From Haloplasma contractile SSD-17B (lineage in GTDB: Bacteria > Bacillota_I > Bacilli_A > Haloplasmatales > Haloplasmataceae): a stretch of 64,000 nucleotides of DNA. The DNA lies in contig NZ_AFNU02000008.1 of NCBI RefSeq assembly GCF_000215935.2, positions 62,001 to 126,000 of the forward strand, given 5' to 3'. The translations under genes and the position numbers were made by a program. Below the pieces are notes generated by a model, which was given only the letters and a program-made list of their open reading frames with translations, did not search any database and was not told where the DNA came from. Below are positions 46,299 through 55,563 of this stretch, piece after piece; the first letter of the stretch is position 1; each line of letters opens with the position of its first letter.

Positions 46299-46781
46299 AT
46301 GGATCAAAAGGTACTTTGTGTATACTATTCTAGATCTGGAAATACCAAACAAGTAATTGAACAATTAACAGAAAAACTACCATGTGATGTTGAGCATATA
46401 GGAGAACCAAGAAAACGTAAGGGAGTAATAGGATTTTTACGTTCAGGGTTTGAAGCAGCGACAAAGAAAATTGTTTCTATTGATGAACAAAAACATGATC
46501 CAAGTAGTTATGACTTAGTAATTATTGCAACTCCAATGTGGGCATCTACTGTATCAAGTCCAGTTAGGTCCTATCTGTATCAAAATAAGGGTAAGTTTAA
46601 AAAGCAAGTAGCCTATATTGTGACTTCTGGTTATAAGGCCTCATCTAAGGTTTGTTCACAGTTAGACGAACTAACGAATTTAACACCAAAAACACGAATG
46701 GAGTTAAAGCACAAGGACTTTAAAATGAACACAATCGATCAAGCGATTGATCAGTTTATTCAGAATATAAACGAATCATAA
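46299..46781 (+). CDS. Flavodoxin-family protein
   Basis: This 160-residue protein begins with MDQKVLCVYYSRSGNTKQVI, where SRSGNT is the FMN phosphate-binding loop (about residues 11-16). TPMWASTVSSPVRSYLY near residue 80 is the second FMN-contact loop, typical of the flavodoxin/NADPH quinone-like group. The partner reductase is not evident. It carries an AAGGAG site and lies downstream of the acetyltransferase gene. Confidence 0.88.
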   Translation: MDQKVLCVYYSRSGNTKQVIEQLTEKLPCDVEHIGEPRKRKGVIGFLRSGFEAATKKIVSIDEQKHDPSSYDLVIIATPMWASTVSSPVRSYLYQNKGKFKKQVAYIVTSGYKASSKVCSQLDELTNLTPKTRMELKHKDFKMNTIDQAIDQFIQNINES

Positions 46782-46906
46782 ACAACAGAGGGAATCATTA
46801 AACACATTATCATGTAAATTAGTAATAGATCTTCATGAACGATCCTATATTAAATTAACCTTAGCAAGTTGTTTAAGTAACATCTGACCTTAAATGACAA
46901 TATGAA

Positions 46907-46946
46907 GCACGAGTGAATCTGACAATGGGTTTCTCGTGCTTTTTTA
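46907..46946 (+). terminator. Terminator after the flavodoxin gene
   Basis: GCACGAG at 46907-46913 pairs with CTCGTGC at 46933-46939, followed by seven Ts. Confidence 0.8.
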
Positions 46947-46988
46947 TTATTATAAGATTGTTATTATATTAAACAATCTTATAATAAT
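46946..46988 (+). repeat. 17-base perfect inverted repeat upstream of the TIMP-like gene
   Basis: ATTATTATAAGATTGTT at 46946-46962 and its exact complement at 46972-46988 are separated by nine bases. It ends just before the AAGGAG site of the next gene, so it may be an operator or a 5' leader hairpin that affects translation. Confidence 0.7.
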
Positions 46989-47027
46989 AAGGAGAACAAT
47001 ATAAACTTATTATGAGGGTGAGCTAAA

Positions 47028-47522
47028 ATGAAAAAAGTAATGTTCTTTTTTATTATGATGGGATTATTAATTATCCTGTCTACTAAACAGTCATATGCAT
47101 GTAGTTGTGCAGATTTTGATGTCGATGAGTACCTAAATCAAGACAATCGTGTCTTAATTTACGGGACTGTTCATAAAAAATTATCAGGACGTCGAGTGAT
47201 TTTTAAAGTACAAGAAAACTATAGTAAGAACGTTGTCAATCAATATATTACAATTTATACAACCACAACTGTAGGTGCGTCCTGTGGAGTTAATTTTAAC
47301 GATTACGAGCGGAAAGAGCTGCTTATCAGAGGGAATCTTGACGAAGGTGACACTGTAATGAAAGTAGGATTATGCTCAATAAAACACATTCAGAGTGGAA
47401 ATATAAATCGGATCACTCTAGATGATGAACGCTATGAAACTATCACACTTACTGAGTTAAACAACCATGTAAGTCAGACTTATGAAGGTCAAGACTATGG
47501 TGAGATAAACGAAAATAATTAA
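47028..47522 (+). CDS. TIMP/netrin-like secreted protein, anchor lost by frameshift
   Basis: The 164-residue product has a signal peptide (about 1-24) and a mature N-terminus beginning CSCADF, the hallmark Cys-x-Cys start of tissue-inhibitor-of-metalloproteinase-like (netrin-fold) proteins. Further cysteines at GASCGVNF and GLCSIKH would pair with the first two. Such bacterial proteins usually end in a membrane anchor. Here the stop at 47520 comes early, and an anchor (IGILVVGILTVVTVKVKKK) lies in the -1 frame right after it, at about 47519-47629. Either the gene is frameshifted or the protein is now secreted free. Function in bacteria is not established. Confidence 0.7.
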   Translation: MKKVMFFFIMMGLLIILSTKQSYACSCADFDVDEYLNQDNRVLIYGTVHKKLSGRRVIFKVQENYSKNVVNQYITIYTTTTVGASCGVNFNDYERKELLIRGNLDEGDTVMKVGLCSIKHIQSGNINRITLDDERYETITLTELNNHVSQTYEGQDYGEINENN

Positions 47523-47629
47523 AGCCAGTGTTGACACAAGCTATAGTAAGAACAACTGTCCCATATGCGATTGGAATCTTAGTCGTTGGTATTTTGACCG
47601 TTGTTACAGTAAAGGTGAAAAAGAAGTAG
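47519..47629 (+). pseudogene. Out-of-frame membrane anchor of the TIMP-like protein
   Basis: The frame encodes KPVLTQAIVRTTVPYAIG followed by a Val/Ile/Leu-rich helix and a KVKKK tail, a standard C-terminal stop-transfer segment. It has no ribosome binding site of its own. One base shift near AATAATTAAAG would join it to the TIMP-like frame. Confidence 0.6.
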
Positions 47630-48040
47630 TAATAAATTAGAGATAAACTTGGTGATTAGTGATCCATAATTTTGTATGATCATTACAGATAATTATAATG
47701 AGGCTTCAGTCATATGAAGCCTTTTGTTCTATAGACGTATAAGTTTTTAACTATGTAGCTTGGTTGGATACTTATTTTTTTATTGACTAAATTTTGAGTT
47801 TGTTTTAAACCTCCGTATCATAATCTATATTAATCCTACCTAAGATGAAGGATTAAACAATGCAATTTTAAACGCTACAGGATTACATGTAATTAAATGT
47901 ACAATTCGCACACTTTCTAAACACCTAACCTAGAAAATAACAAAAAATTCCTATATAATAGACTTAGCGAATAAAATTAAAAACGTAGATAATAAAGAAT
48001 TAAAAGATCTTACAAGATAGATCGCTATGGAGGGTAGACA
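47630..48040. other. Intergenic stretch before the ankyrin gene
   Basis: It contains a hairpin at 47701-47722 with AGGCTTCA/TGAAGCCT arms and a short T-rich tail, which should end the TIMP-like transcript. A TATAAT at 47954-47959 is a possible -10 for the ankyrin gene, without a good -35. I see nothing else. Confidence 0.5.
47701..47727 (+). terminator. Terminator after the TIMP-like gene
   Basis: AGGCTTCA at 47701-47708 pairs with TGAAGCCT at 47715-47722, followed by TTTTG. Confidence 0.65.
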
Positions 48041-50305
48041 ATGAACCAGTTAGATGTCAATCACGTAATTAAGAATATAGATCAAAATACTTATAGAAGT
48101 AAGGAGGGGCTTGCTAACTGTCTCAAAATTTTAATCGATTTAGACGTTTCATCCATCCAGTTTTTTGAACAAGAAGTCGAGTTACTGGATGCAATTGATA
48201 GTATTGTCTCCGATGAAGAGAAAAAGGGACTGAGTGTTAACCATATTTTAAACAAGTTGAAGACACTTAAGGTAGAACTGGCTAGCCACTTGCATGACAA
48301 ACTTGGTGATGAATCAGAGGATGCTTATTTAAATGAAATCCTTAAGGCGATTAAATTAAGGTCTGAAGGAAGGGTGTTTGAGACTAATCCAGAACAACTA
48401 GATTCGTTAGCAGATGAAGACATTAAGAATCCGTATATTGATCTTCGTAGACTATTTCAGCTTATGTTTCATGCTATACAGAAGAACAAAGCAGACGGTG
48501 TTTTGGACGATCATTCCATAGTAATGGATTCCATTCAAGATGATAATACGCATATGTTTAAAGCTTTTCTTACAAATGGAGAATTAAACATTTATGCTGA
48601 GAACTATTTTCGTGAAAATCTTTTACATCATGCGGCATCAATTAACTCGCATAAAGTATTTGATGTGCTTTTAGACATGGGACTTGATTTAGAGCGAACG
48701 GACTACTTTTTAGAGACCCCTTTACATAAAGCAATTGTCAACAATTCAAGTGAGGTAATCGACTTAATCTTAGATGAACGTCCGAATCTTAATAAGCAAG
48801 ACAGTCGTGGTAATACTGTTCTTCATATTGCATGTTTGAAATCAGAAGTGAGTCTCATTAAACGCCTACTGGGACAAGGTGCTAAATTAACGGTTAAAAA
48901 TAATGAAGGTGAAACACCTCTTCACTTTTTAATTGTGAATGACCGTGAAGATGTGATAGAAGCCTTAATGGAAGATGGTTATAAGATTAAGAAATTAGCA
49001 AAAAAATTCAATCTGTATCAATCGGTAGCCATTCACAATGCGGTTAAGGTATTTAAACTGATGCAAGTCTACAATTTTAAATTAAAGAAGAAAAATAAAG
49101 AGAGTTACTCACCGCTTCACTATGCAGCCTTTTATGGAAACTACGAGATTTTAAAAGAACTAATTGATGCTTCACTTGATCCGAATCATAAATCTAAAAA
49201 GAAACAAAATATATTACACAGTGCGACATCACATGGCGCCAATCATAATCTTGAAATAGTTAACTTACTTGTGAAGAACATAAACGACATAAATGAAACC
49301 GATCACTTAGGATTAACGGCATTACATAGTGCTGTTACAGGAGATTCTGTTGAAATTTGTGAATGCTTAATAAGACATGGTGCGGATGTAAATGCTTCTT
49401 GTCCTGAAGGAATAACGCCCTTACATAATGCTGTTTATGGTGGAAACAAAGAAGTAATAAGGCATCTTGTAGAACAGGGTGCGAATCTAAATGCGAAGAC
49501 CAAGGAACATATAACGCCACTTTTTAATGCGGTTGCTCGAGGAAATAAGGAAGCTGCAGAACTCCTTCTTAACGCTGGGGCAGACCCGAATGCTAGGGTT
49601 AAAGAGACAGGCATGACCCCACTTAATAATGCGGCTGTGTTAGGGAATACAGATTTAGTAAAGGTGTTAATTGAACAGGGAGCTGACCCTAATTTAGCAA
49701 GTTTAAATAAAACGACTCCCTTTATTAATGCAACGTTCAAGGGGCATTTTGAAGTTACTAAACTCCTATTAGAACATGGTGTTGACGTTAATCAGGCTCA
49801 CCCTGATAATTTAGCAACGGCATTACATAACTCTACTTCAATACAGAGTTATGAATTGACTGAGCTTCTAATTCATTACGGTGCAGACGTGAATAAACGA
49901 ACCGTTACAGGGATTACACCACTAAATAATGCAGCAATAAGATCGAACTACGAAATAGCAAAATTATTACTCGAATCAGGAGCTAATCCTAATATTGCTA
50001 GTCTTTCAGGCGGAACGCCTATTATTAACGCAGCCGATAAAAGTAATATAAAATTAATTGAGCTCTTTTTAGATCATGGTGCTAATATAAATGCCAAAAC
50101 AAAAGAGGGAATAACGGCCCTTCATAATGCCACAGCAAATAATAACTATGAATTAACAAAACTCCTACTAGAAAAAGGAGCAGATTCCTATATTAAAGCA
50201 AAGTCTAGTGTTACAGCTTATGACAATGCCAAAATTATAAAGTCAACGAAACTTATGGATCTCATTGTTGAATATAGAAAAAAACAGCACAATAAAAACA
50301 AATAA
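48041..50305 (+). CDS. Ankyrin-repeat protein
   Basis: The 754-residue protein lacks a signal peptide. Residues 1-190 form a helical N-terminal region of unknown type. From about 195 to the end there are some 15-17 ankyrin repeats of about 33 residues, with the classic pattern G-x-T-x-L-H-x-A and L-L-x-x-G-A-D-x-N (for example GLTALHSAVTGDSVEICECL, GITPLNNAAIRSNYEIAKLL). Many repeats have 'NNA' or 'HNA' where 'HxA' is usual. Such arrays bind partner proteins. The partner and any secretion are unknown. It is a single-gene unit. Confidence 0.92.
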   Translation: MNQLDVNHVIKNIDQNTYRSKEGLANCLKILIDLDVSSIQFFEQEVELLDAIDSIVSDEEKKGLSVNHILNKLKTLKVELASHLHDKLGDESEDAYLNEILKAIKLRSEGRVFETNPEQLDSLADEDIKNPYIDLRRLFQLMFHAIQKNKADGVLDDHSIVMDSIQDDNTHMFKAFLTNGELNIYAENYFRENLLHHAASINSHKVFDVLLDMGLDLERTDYFLETPLHKAIVNNSSEVIDLILDERPNLNKQDSRGNTVLHIACLKSEVSLIKRLLGQGAKLTVKNNEGETPLHFLIVNDREDVIEALMEDGYKIKKLAKKFNLYQSVAIHNAVKVFKLMQVYNFKLKKKNKESYSPLHYAAFYGNYEILKELIDASLDPNHKSKKKQNILHSATSHGANHNLEIVNLLVKNINDINETDHLGLTALHSAVTGDSVEICECLIRHGADVNASCPEGITPLHNAVYGGNKEVIRHLVEQGANLNAKTKEHITPLFNAVARGNKEAAELLLNAGADPNARVKETGMTPLNNAAVLGNTDLVKVLIEQGADPNLASLNKTTPFINATFKGHFEVTKLLLEHGVDVNQAHPDNLATALHNSTSIQSYELTELLIHYGADVNKRTVTGITPLNNAAIRSNYEIAKLLLESGANPNIASLSGGTPIINAADKSNIKLIELFLDHGANINAKTKEGITALHNATANNNYELTKLLLEKGADSYIKAKSSVTAYDNAKIIKSTKLMDLIVEYRKKQHNKNK

Positions 50306-50314
50306 TAAACAGCT

Positions 50315-50354
50315 AAACAGTGAGAGCACATAAGGTGTAGTTCACTGTTTTTTT
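50315..50354 (+). terminator. Terminator after the ankyrin gene
   Basis: AAACAGTGA at 50315-50323 pairs with TCACTGTTT at 50342-50350, ending in a run of seven Ts. The arms resemble the terminator near 45475. Confidence 0.8.
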
Positions 50355-50460
50355 GTCTGAAAGATTATTTAAAATAGAGGACATGTATTGTCGTGAACTA
50401 GAATATTTATTATAATAGTAGAATAAACAAACTATATTAGGAAAAGATAGGGGTTCTTTT

Positions 50461-51177
50461 ATGAAAAAAATCGGTTTATTTTATACAGTAGTACGAATTA
50501 CAATTGGTGTTATGTTTATATTAAATGTAATAGGAATTTTTTTACTAGATAACGATAGTCAACAGAGTCGATTAGTATTTAATGCAGTTCAGTCGCTACT
50601 TTTATTAATCGTGACCATTTTACCTGGACTAATTGAACGTAAATTTAAGTTAAACATTCCGGACTTTATGGAAGTGATTTTCATCATCATGTGTATCTTT
50701 CACTTTATTTTAGGTGAGATTGGTGAATTTTACATTCATGTAAAATGGTGGGATTCGATGCTGCATACATTATCAGGGTCAATGATTGCGATTCTTGGTT
50801 ATTCACTTGCAAACTCTATTGATCAGGATCATAACCAAAATAAGTTAACGCCATTTTTTGTTTCTTTATTTGCAGTCTGCTTTTCAGTGACGATTGGAGT
50901 TGTATGGGAGGTTGCTGAATTCTTAGTAGACGCTTTCGTAGGAACGAACATGCAACGTTATTTAATTTCTGATACACTTGAACCCTTAGTAGGAAGAGCT
51001 GCCCTTGTAGATACCATGAAAGACCTAATCTTAGATACATTAGGAGCAATCGTGATCGCTATAATTGGATTCATCGATATGAAGAATGGTCGCGAGGCAT
51101 TTAAAAACTGGATTTTAAGACGTGAACCAGAGTCATTAGAAAGTAAGTCTTATATACCGGATGCTAAAGCAAGTTAA
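50461..51177 (+). CDS. Polytopic membrane protein, DUF2238/YjdF-like
   Basis: The 238-residue protein has about six membrane helices. Its polar signature residues lie in GEIGEFYIHVKWWDSMLHTL followed by SGSM, then VWEVAEFLVDAFVGTNMQRY, and DTMKDLILDTLGA. These Glu, His, Trp and Asp positions within helices look like those of DUF2238-type proteins. Function is unknown. The pattern of conserved acidic and His residues in the membrane hints at metal or proton handling, which is speculation. Confidence 0.65.
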   Translation: MKKIGLFYTVVRITIGVMFILNVIGIFLLDNDSQQSRLVFNAVQSLLLLIVTILPGLIERKFKLNIPDFMEVIFIIMCIFHFILGEIGEFYIHVKWWDSMLHTLSGSMIAILGYSLANSIDQDHNQNKLTPFFVSLFAVCFSVTIGVVWEVAEFLVDAFVGTNMQRYLISDTLEPLVGRAALVDTMKDLILDTLGAIVIAIIGFIDMKNGREAFKNWILRREPESLESKSYIPDAKAS

Positions 51178-51519
51178 TGAATCTGAAAATGAATTTAGAT
51201 CCTAGTATTTAGAAATAATGTAAAGAATTACATACAATTATTTAGAACAATATATATAAACGCACATACTAATAGTTAGAAATAATGTAATATAGAGATT
51301 TACTTAGTTAAAAATAGACTCTCATACTCATAATAGAAAGTATAATACAGAGATTTACTTACCAGTAGTTAAAAATAGACTCTCATACTCATAATAGAAA
51401 GTATAATACAGAGATTTACTTACCAGTGGTTAAATAAAGATTTTCATACTCATAATAGAAAATGTAATACAGAGATTTACTTACTAATAGTTACAATAAT
51501 GTAATACAGAGGTGTTAAT
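51178..51519. other. Non-coding stretch mostly made of tandem repeats
   Basis: The 342 bases between the membrane protein and the patatin gene are taken up largely by the direct repeats listed separately. No terminator is clear after the membrane protein. Confidence 0.6.
51270..51512 (+). repeat. 60-61 bp direct tandem repeats upstream of the patatin gene
   Basis: Three full units start near 51306, 51367 and 51428, with partial units before (from about 51270) and after (to about 51510). Each unit contains TCATACTCATAATAGAAA, then GTATAATACAGAGATTTACT or a close variant. The TATAAT inside each unit looks like a -10 element, and the last partial unit runs into the patatin ribosome binding site. 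Confidence 0.85.
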
Positions 51520-52392
51520 ATGAATGAGGGAACAATGGGAACAGAAATAGAACGATATGAAACTGCACTTGTTGTAGAAGGTGGCGCGATGCGTGGCATC
51601 TTTTCAACCGGTGTTATGGATGCATTTATTAAGCATGACTTTAATCCTTTTGATTTATGCATAGGCGTCTCGGCTGGGTCTACGAATTTAGCTGCCTATA
51701 TAGGAGGCATGTTTGAACGGAACTATACAATCTATACGGATTATAGCGTTCGCGACGATTTTATTAGCTGGAAAAAGTTTATACGAGGTGGACACTTAGT
51801 TGACCTGGATTGGATGTGGGATATTTCGATTAAAGAAATGCCACTTGATTTGGAGCAATTAAAAAATTCAAGTTCAGCCTTTTTTATTGGAGTGACTTCT
51901 GTTGAGACGGGAGAACCGGTCTATTTAACACCAACTGAAGATACCATTGCAGATATGATTAAAGCATCAAGCTGCATTCCTATTTTTTATCGAAATACGA
52001 TTCAATTAGATGGTGTCAATTATGTAGATGGTGGTCTTTCTGATCCCATACCCGTTATAGAAGCTTATAATCGTGGTGCTAAAAAAATCATGGTAATTCG
52101 TTCGAGACCTAAGTCGTATATCATGAAACCGAAATCTAGTATGCTACAGAAATTTTTATTTAGAAAGACACCACAGTTATATAAGACACTTAAAGACCGT
52201 GCAAACAGGTATCAGAAGGCAATTGACTTTATGAGGACTGCACCGGATCACGTAGAAATCATCGAGGTAAATCCTCCCGAAACCTTTAAGACCAGTCGAC
52301 TGACTAAGGATAAAGCAATACTTGATCAAGATTACCGCCATGGATTAGAAATAGGGGAAGAACTGGTTAAATCGTGGAAGAAAGAACTATGA
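51520..52392 (+). CDS. Patatin-like phospholipase
   Basis: The 290-residue protein is a cytoplasmic patatin-fold lipid acyl hydrolase by family. Oxyanion loop GGAMRG lies at residues 21-26, the nucleophile Ser51 in GVSAG, and the catalytic Asp170 in DGGLSDPI, completing the Ser/Asp dyad. The length matches the bacterial YjjU-like group. A GAGGTG site is 6 bases before the ATG. It is unusual only in being preceded by the 60-bp tandem repeats. The natural lipid substrate is unknown. Confidence 0.92.
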   Translation: MNEGTMGTEIERYETALVVEGGAMRGIFSTGVMDAFIKHDFNPFDLCIGVSAGSTNLAAYIGGMFERNYTIYTDYSVRDDFISWKKFIRGGHLVDLDWMWDISIKEMPLDLEQLKNSSSAFFIGVTSVETGEPVYLTPTEDTIADMIKASSCIPIFYRNTIQLDGVNYVDGGLSDPIPVIEAYNRGAKKIMVIRSRPKSYIMKPKSSMLQKFLFRKTPQLYKTLKDRANRYQKAIDFMRTAPDHVEIIEVNPPETFKTSRLTKDKAILDQDYRHGLEIGEELVKSWKKEL

Positions 52393-52415
52393 TAACGAAT
52401 CGTGACATAAACTAT

Positions 52416-52452
52416 AGTGGACCGTACGATCATGTATCGGTTCACTTTTTTT
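52416..52452 (+). terminator. Terminator after the patatin gene
   Basis: AGTGGACCG at 52416-52424 pairs with CGGTTCACT at 52438-52446 (one G-U pair), followed by seven Ts. Confidence 0.75.
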
Positions 52453-52612
52453 AATAGCACTAATAGGAAAAATATACCAAACCGTGGTACAATGGGATAT
52501 AGATATAGTAGATAAACGTATTTATATAAGTAGAATCTTTAATTAGATTAGGCATGGATTATTATGGACTATAAGTAACGGTTTATAAACTATAATGAAT
52601 GGAGGATAAACA

Positions 52613-55063
52613 ATGGGAATTAGTGAGATTATTAGTAAAATGACGCTTGAGGAAAAGGCATCTTTATGTTCTGGAAAAGACTTTTGGCGTCTTAAAGAAA
52701 TTGAACGATTAGACATACCATCCATCATGGTAGCGGATGGCCCCCATGGACTTAGGAAGCAAGCAGGGGAGAGTGATCATGTAGGGATTAATAATAGTCT
52801 ACCGGCAACTTGTTTTCCGACCGCTGTAACTACGGCGAGTTCATGGAATACAGAGTTAATGAATGAAATTGGAAAAGCATTAGGAGAAGCATGCTTACAA
52901 GAAGGGGTATCCGTTATTCTAGGCCCTGGTATGAACATTAAGCGTTCGCCACTTTGTGGTCGAAACTTTGAATACCTATCAGAGGACCCTTACGTAACGG
53001 GTAAAATGGCTAGTGCTTTAATAAATGGTGTTCAGTCAAAAGGAATAGGAACATCGATTAAACACTACGCTGTCAATACACAAGAGAAACGCCGTATGAC
53101 AATTGACTCTGTAGTGGATGAAAGAGCTCTAAGAGAAATTTATTTAGCGGGCTTTGAAACAGCAGTTCGTGAATCTCAACCGTGGACTGTGATGAGTGCG
53201 TATAACTTGGTAAACGGAACTTATGCCAGTGAACATAAGACGTTATTAACAGATATCTTAAGAGATGAATGGAAATTTGAAGGCATAGTGGTAACTGATT
53301 GGGGTGCTTGTAACGATCGTGTAGAAGGTTTAAAAACAGGACTAGATCTTGAAATGCCATCATCAAAGGGAGTAAATGATCAAAAAATAATAGAGGCGGT
53401 TAAAGAGGGTACATTAAGTGAAGCCGTATTAGATCGGACGGTAGAACGTATTCTGAACCTTGTTTTTAAGTCGCAGGAGAATAAGCAGGCGTATACGTAT
53501 GATGAAAAGTCGCAACATGATTTAGCTAAAAAAGCTGCTATTGAATCGATTGTCTTAATGAAAAACGAGAACTCAATTTTACCCATCAGCCACACTTCAA
53601 GCATTGCCGTAGTTGGTGATTTCGCAAAACAGCCTAGATATCAGGGAGCAGGGAGTTCACTGATTAAGCCAACTAAACTGGATACGATTTATGATGAGTT
53701 TAAGCAAAGGGAACTTACATTTAATTATTCGAAAGGGTACGAACGAAACAATGATGATCCGAATGAAGCACTGATTAAAGAGGCATGTGAGAATGCAATG
53801 GAAACTGATGTGGTATTGCTCTTTATCGGATTAACGGAATCGTATGAATCGGAAGGGTTTGACCGTGACCATTTACGAGTACCAGAATCACATCGTGTAT
53901 TGTTAGAGCGTTTAAGTGAAGTGAATGAAAACATTATCGTCATCTTATCAGGAGGATCGCCGGTTGAAATGCCGTGGTTAAAGCATGCTAAAGGTTTAGT
54001 GAATAGTTACTTAGCAGGTCAGGCAGGGGCGCCTGCAATCGCTAAAATTTTATTTGGTGAGGTAAATCCATCGGGTAAATTGGCAGAGACCTATCCTATT
54101 CAATTAGAGGATCATCCATCTTATCATTACTTTGCTAAAGGACCATTGACGACTGAACACAGAGAAAGTGTTTATGTAGGGTATCGGTATTTTGATACAG
54201 CCAATAAAGAGGTATTATTTCCTTTTGGATATGGACTTAGCTATACGACATTTGAGTATAGTGATTTAACTGTTTCAGAGGAGTCAATTACGGATTCAGA
54301 ACCTGTCAAGGTTAAGGTCACAGTTAAGAATACTGGGCAAATGACTGGAGCAGAGGTTGTTCAATTGTATGTGAGTGATGTGGAATCCACTATTTATAGA
54401 CCCGTTCAGGAGCTAAAGGGATTTAAGAAAGTATACCTTGAACCGGGTGAAGATCAAGTAGTAGAATTCGAACTAACTAAACGAGCATTTGCGTATTACA
54501 ATGAAAACATGAATGATTGGCATGTTGAGAGTGGGGAGTTTACTATTCTCATTGGCTCATCATCGCGAGATATTAGACAAAGAGCTACGATTTATGTAAA
54601 GTCAAGTCAACCTGATGTAAACGTTCCTGATTACAGGGAAACTGCACCAACGTATTACAAACTAACTGACAGTGAATTTACAATTGAAGACTCAGAATAT
54701 CAAGCTGTTTATGGGAAAGAATTACCTGCATCATCGTATCAAAAAGGCGACAAGTTTACGATGACCTCACCTCTAGAAGATGTGAGAGCAACCTTCTTTG
54801 GAAGAATTGTGTACAATGCTGCCGTAAAAGAACTTAAAAAGATGACCGGTGGCGCGGATTCAAATCAAGCACATGAAAACTTGCAGGTTAGAATGCTTGA
54901 AGCTGTGGTAAAGGAAATGCCGTTCAGGTCGCTCGTAACAATGAGTAATGGAGCAGTATCACCTGCTAAGGCAAAGGCATTATTAAAATTAATAAATTGC
55001 CAGTATATTAGAGGGTTAATAGGTCTAATGAAGGTATCGTTTAAGAACCGAAAAAAGAAATAA
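52613..55063 (+). CDS. GH3 beta-glycosidase (beta-glucosidase type)
   Basis: This 816-residue protein has the full GH3 layout: barrel domain (about 1-290) with VADGPHGLRKQ and KHYAVNTQEKRR, the nucleophile Asp229 in VVTDWGA, the alpha/beta sandwich (about 310-520), and a fibronectin-III-like domain (about 570-660, GYRYFDT to DVESTIYRPVQELKGF). About 100 extra C-terminal residues are rich in Lys and helices and have no family I recognise. No signal peptide is present, so it acts in the cytoplasm, probably on beta-linked gluco-oligosaccharides. It is distinct from NagZ: it lacks the KHFPGHGDT loop. Confidence 0.92.
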   Translation: MGISEIISKMTLEEKASLCSGKDFWRLKEIERLDIPSIMVADGPHGLRKQAGESDHVGINNSLPATCFPTAVTTASSWNTELMNEIGKALGEACLQEGVSVILGPGMNIKRSPLCGRNFEYLSEDPYVTGKMASALINGVQSKGIGTSIKHYAVNTQEKRRMTIDSVVDERALREIYLAGFETAVRESQPWTVMSAYNLVNGTYASEHKTLLTDILRDEWKFEGIVVTDWGACNDRVEGLKTGLDLEMPSSKGVNDQKIIEAVKEGTLSEAVLDRTVERILNLVFKSQENKQAYTYDEKSQHDLAKKAAIESIVLMKNENSILPISHTSSIAVVGDFAKQPRYQGAGSSLIKPTKLDTIYDEFKQRELTFNYSKGYERNNDDPNEALIKEACENAMETDVVLLFIGLTESYESEGFDRDHLRVPESHRVLLERLSEVNENIIVILSGGSPVEMPWLKHAKGLVNSYLAGQAGAPAIAKILFGEVNPSGKLAETYPIQLEDHPSYHYFAKGPLTTEHRESVYVGYRYFDTANKEVLFPFGYGLSYTTFEYSDLTVSEESITDSEPVKVKVTVKNTGQMTGAEVVQLYVSDVESTIYRPVQELKGFKKVYLEPGEDQVVEFELTKRAFAYYNENMNDWHVESGEFTILIGSSSRDIRQRATIYVKSSQPDVNVPDYRETAPTYYKLTDSEFTIEDSEYQAVYGKELPASSYQKGDKFTMTSPLEDVRATFFGRIVYNAAVKELKKMTGGADSNQAHENLQVRMLEAVVKEMPFRSLVTMSNGAVSPAKAKALLKLINCQYIRGLIGLMKVSFKNRKKK

Positions 55064-55101
55064 TGTTCTTACTAAGGGAGTTATAAAATTGGAGGGGTTT
55101 T

Positions 55102-55506
55102 ATGTCTACAACGAGTAAGGTTATTATAGTTAGTGTCATGGTTGCATTCGTATTTATGTTAATTACTGGTGTGACGTTTATACCTAGTACGCATTTCAAT
55201 TTTGATGCTGATGAGGTATCACGGATTACAATATTTGATGGCAGTAATGGAGAAGAAGTTGAAGTAACGGACGATGCAGTGATTAAACATATTACAGACA
55301 ACATAAATCGTGTAGAGTATAGAAGAGGGTGGCTTGATTTTAATATGGGTTATACGTATACTATAAAGCTATACGACACGGACGATGAATTAATCAGTAA
55401 GCTAACAGTACGTGGTGATAGTAGAATTACTTATAATCGATTTTCTTATGTTGCAAAAGAACATTCAATTGATTATGAGTATATAGGGAGTTTATTTAAT
55501 GAGTAA
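55102..55506 (+). CDS. Small membrane-anchored protein of unknown function
   Basis: The 134-residue product has one N-terminal helix (about residues 8-28) and an extracellular soluble part of alternating strands (ITIFDGSNGEEVEVTDD, YTYTIKLYDTDDELISKL). The overall pattern resembles small anchored domains of Bacillota that bind peptide or sugar, but no family is assigned. It lies 38 bases after the GH3 gene behind a GGAGGGG site and may be co-transcribed with it. Confidence 0.6.
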   Translation: MSTTSKVIIVSVMVAFVFMLITGVTFIPSTHFNFDADEVSRITIFDGSNGEEVEVTDDAVIKHITDNINRVEYRRGWLDFNMGYTYTIKLYDTDDELISKLTVRGDSRITYNRFSYVAKEHSIDYEYIGSLFNE

Positions 55507-55513
55507 AACAAAA

Positions 55514-55545
55514 AGGCTGTCGTTTGTAAATAGACAGCCTGTTCT
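55514..55545 (+). terminator. Probable terminator
   Basis: AGGCTGTC at 55514-55521 pairs with GACAGCCT at 55533-55540; the T tract is poor (GTTCT). Confidence 0.55.
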
Positions 55546-55563
55546 ATAGATTACGTATGGGAT

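Noticed and set aside
47701-47727. Riboswitch or structured leader before the ankyrin gene
   Set aside because: The only clear structure is a simple terminator hairpin more than 300 bases before the start; no riboswitch consensus is visible.
51270-51512. Possible CRISPR array
   Set aside because: The units are contiguous 60-61 bp direct repeats with no unique spacers and no cas genes nearby.
52613-55063. Assigning the large GH3 enzyme to cell-wall salvage as a second NagZ
   Set aside because: It lacks the NagZ loop KHFPGHGDT and has the layout of beta-glucosidases with a fibronectin-like domain.
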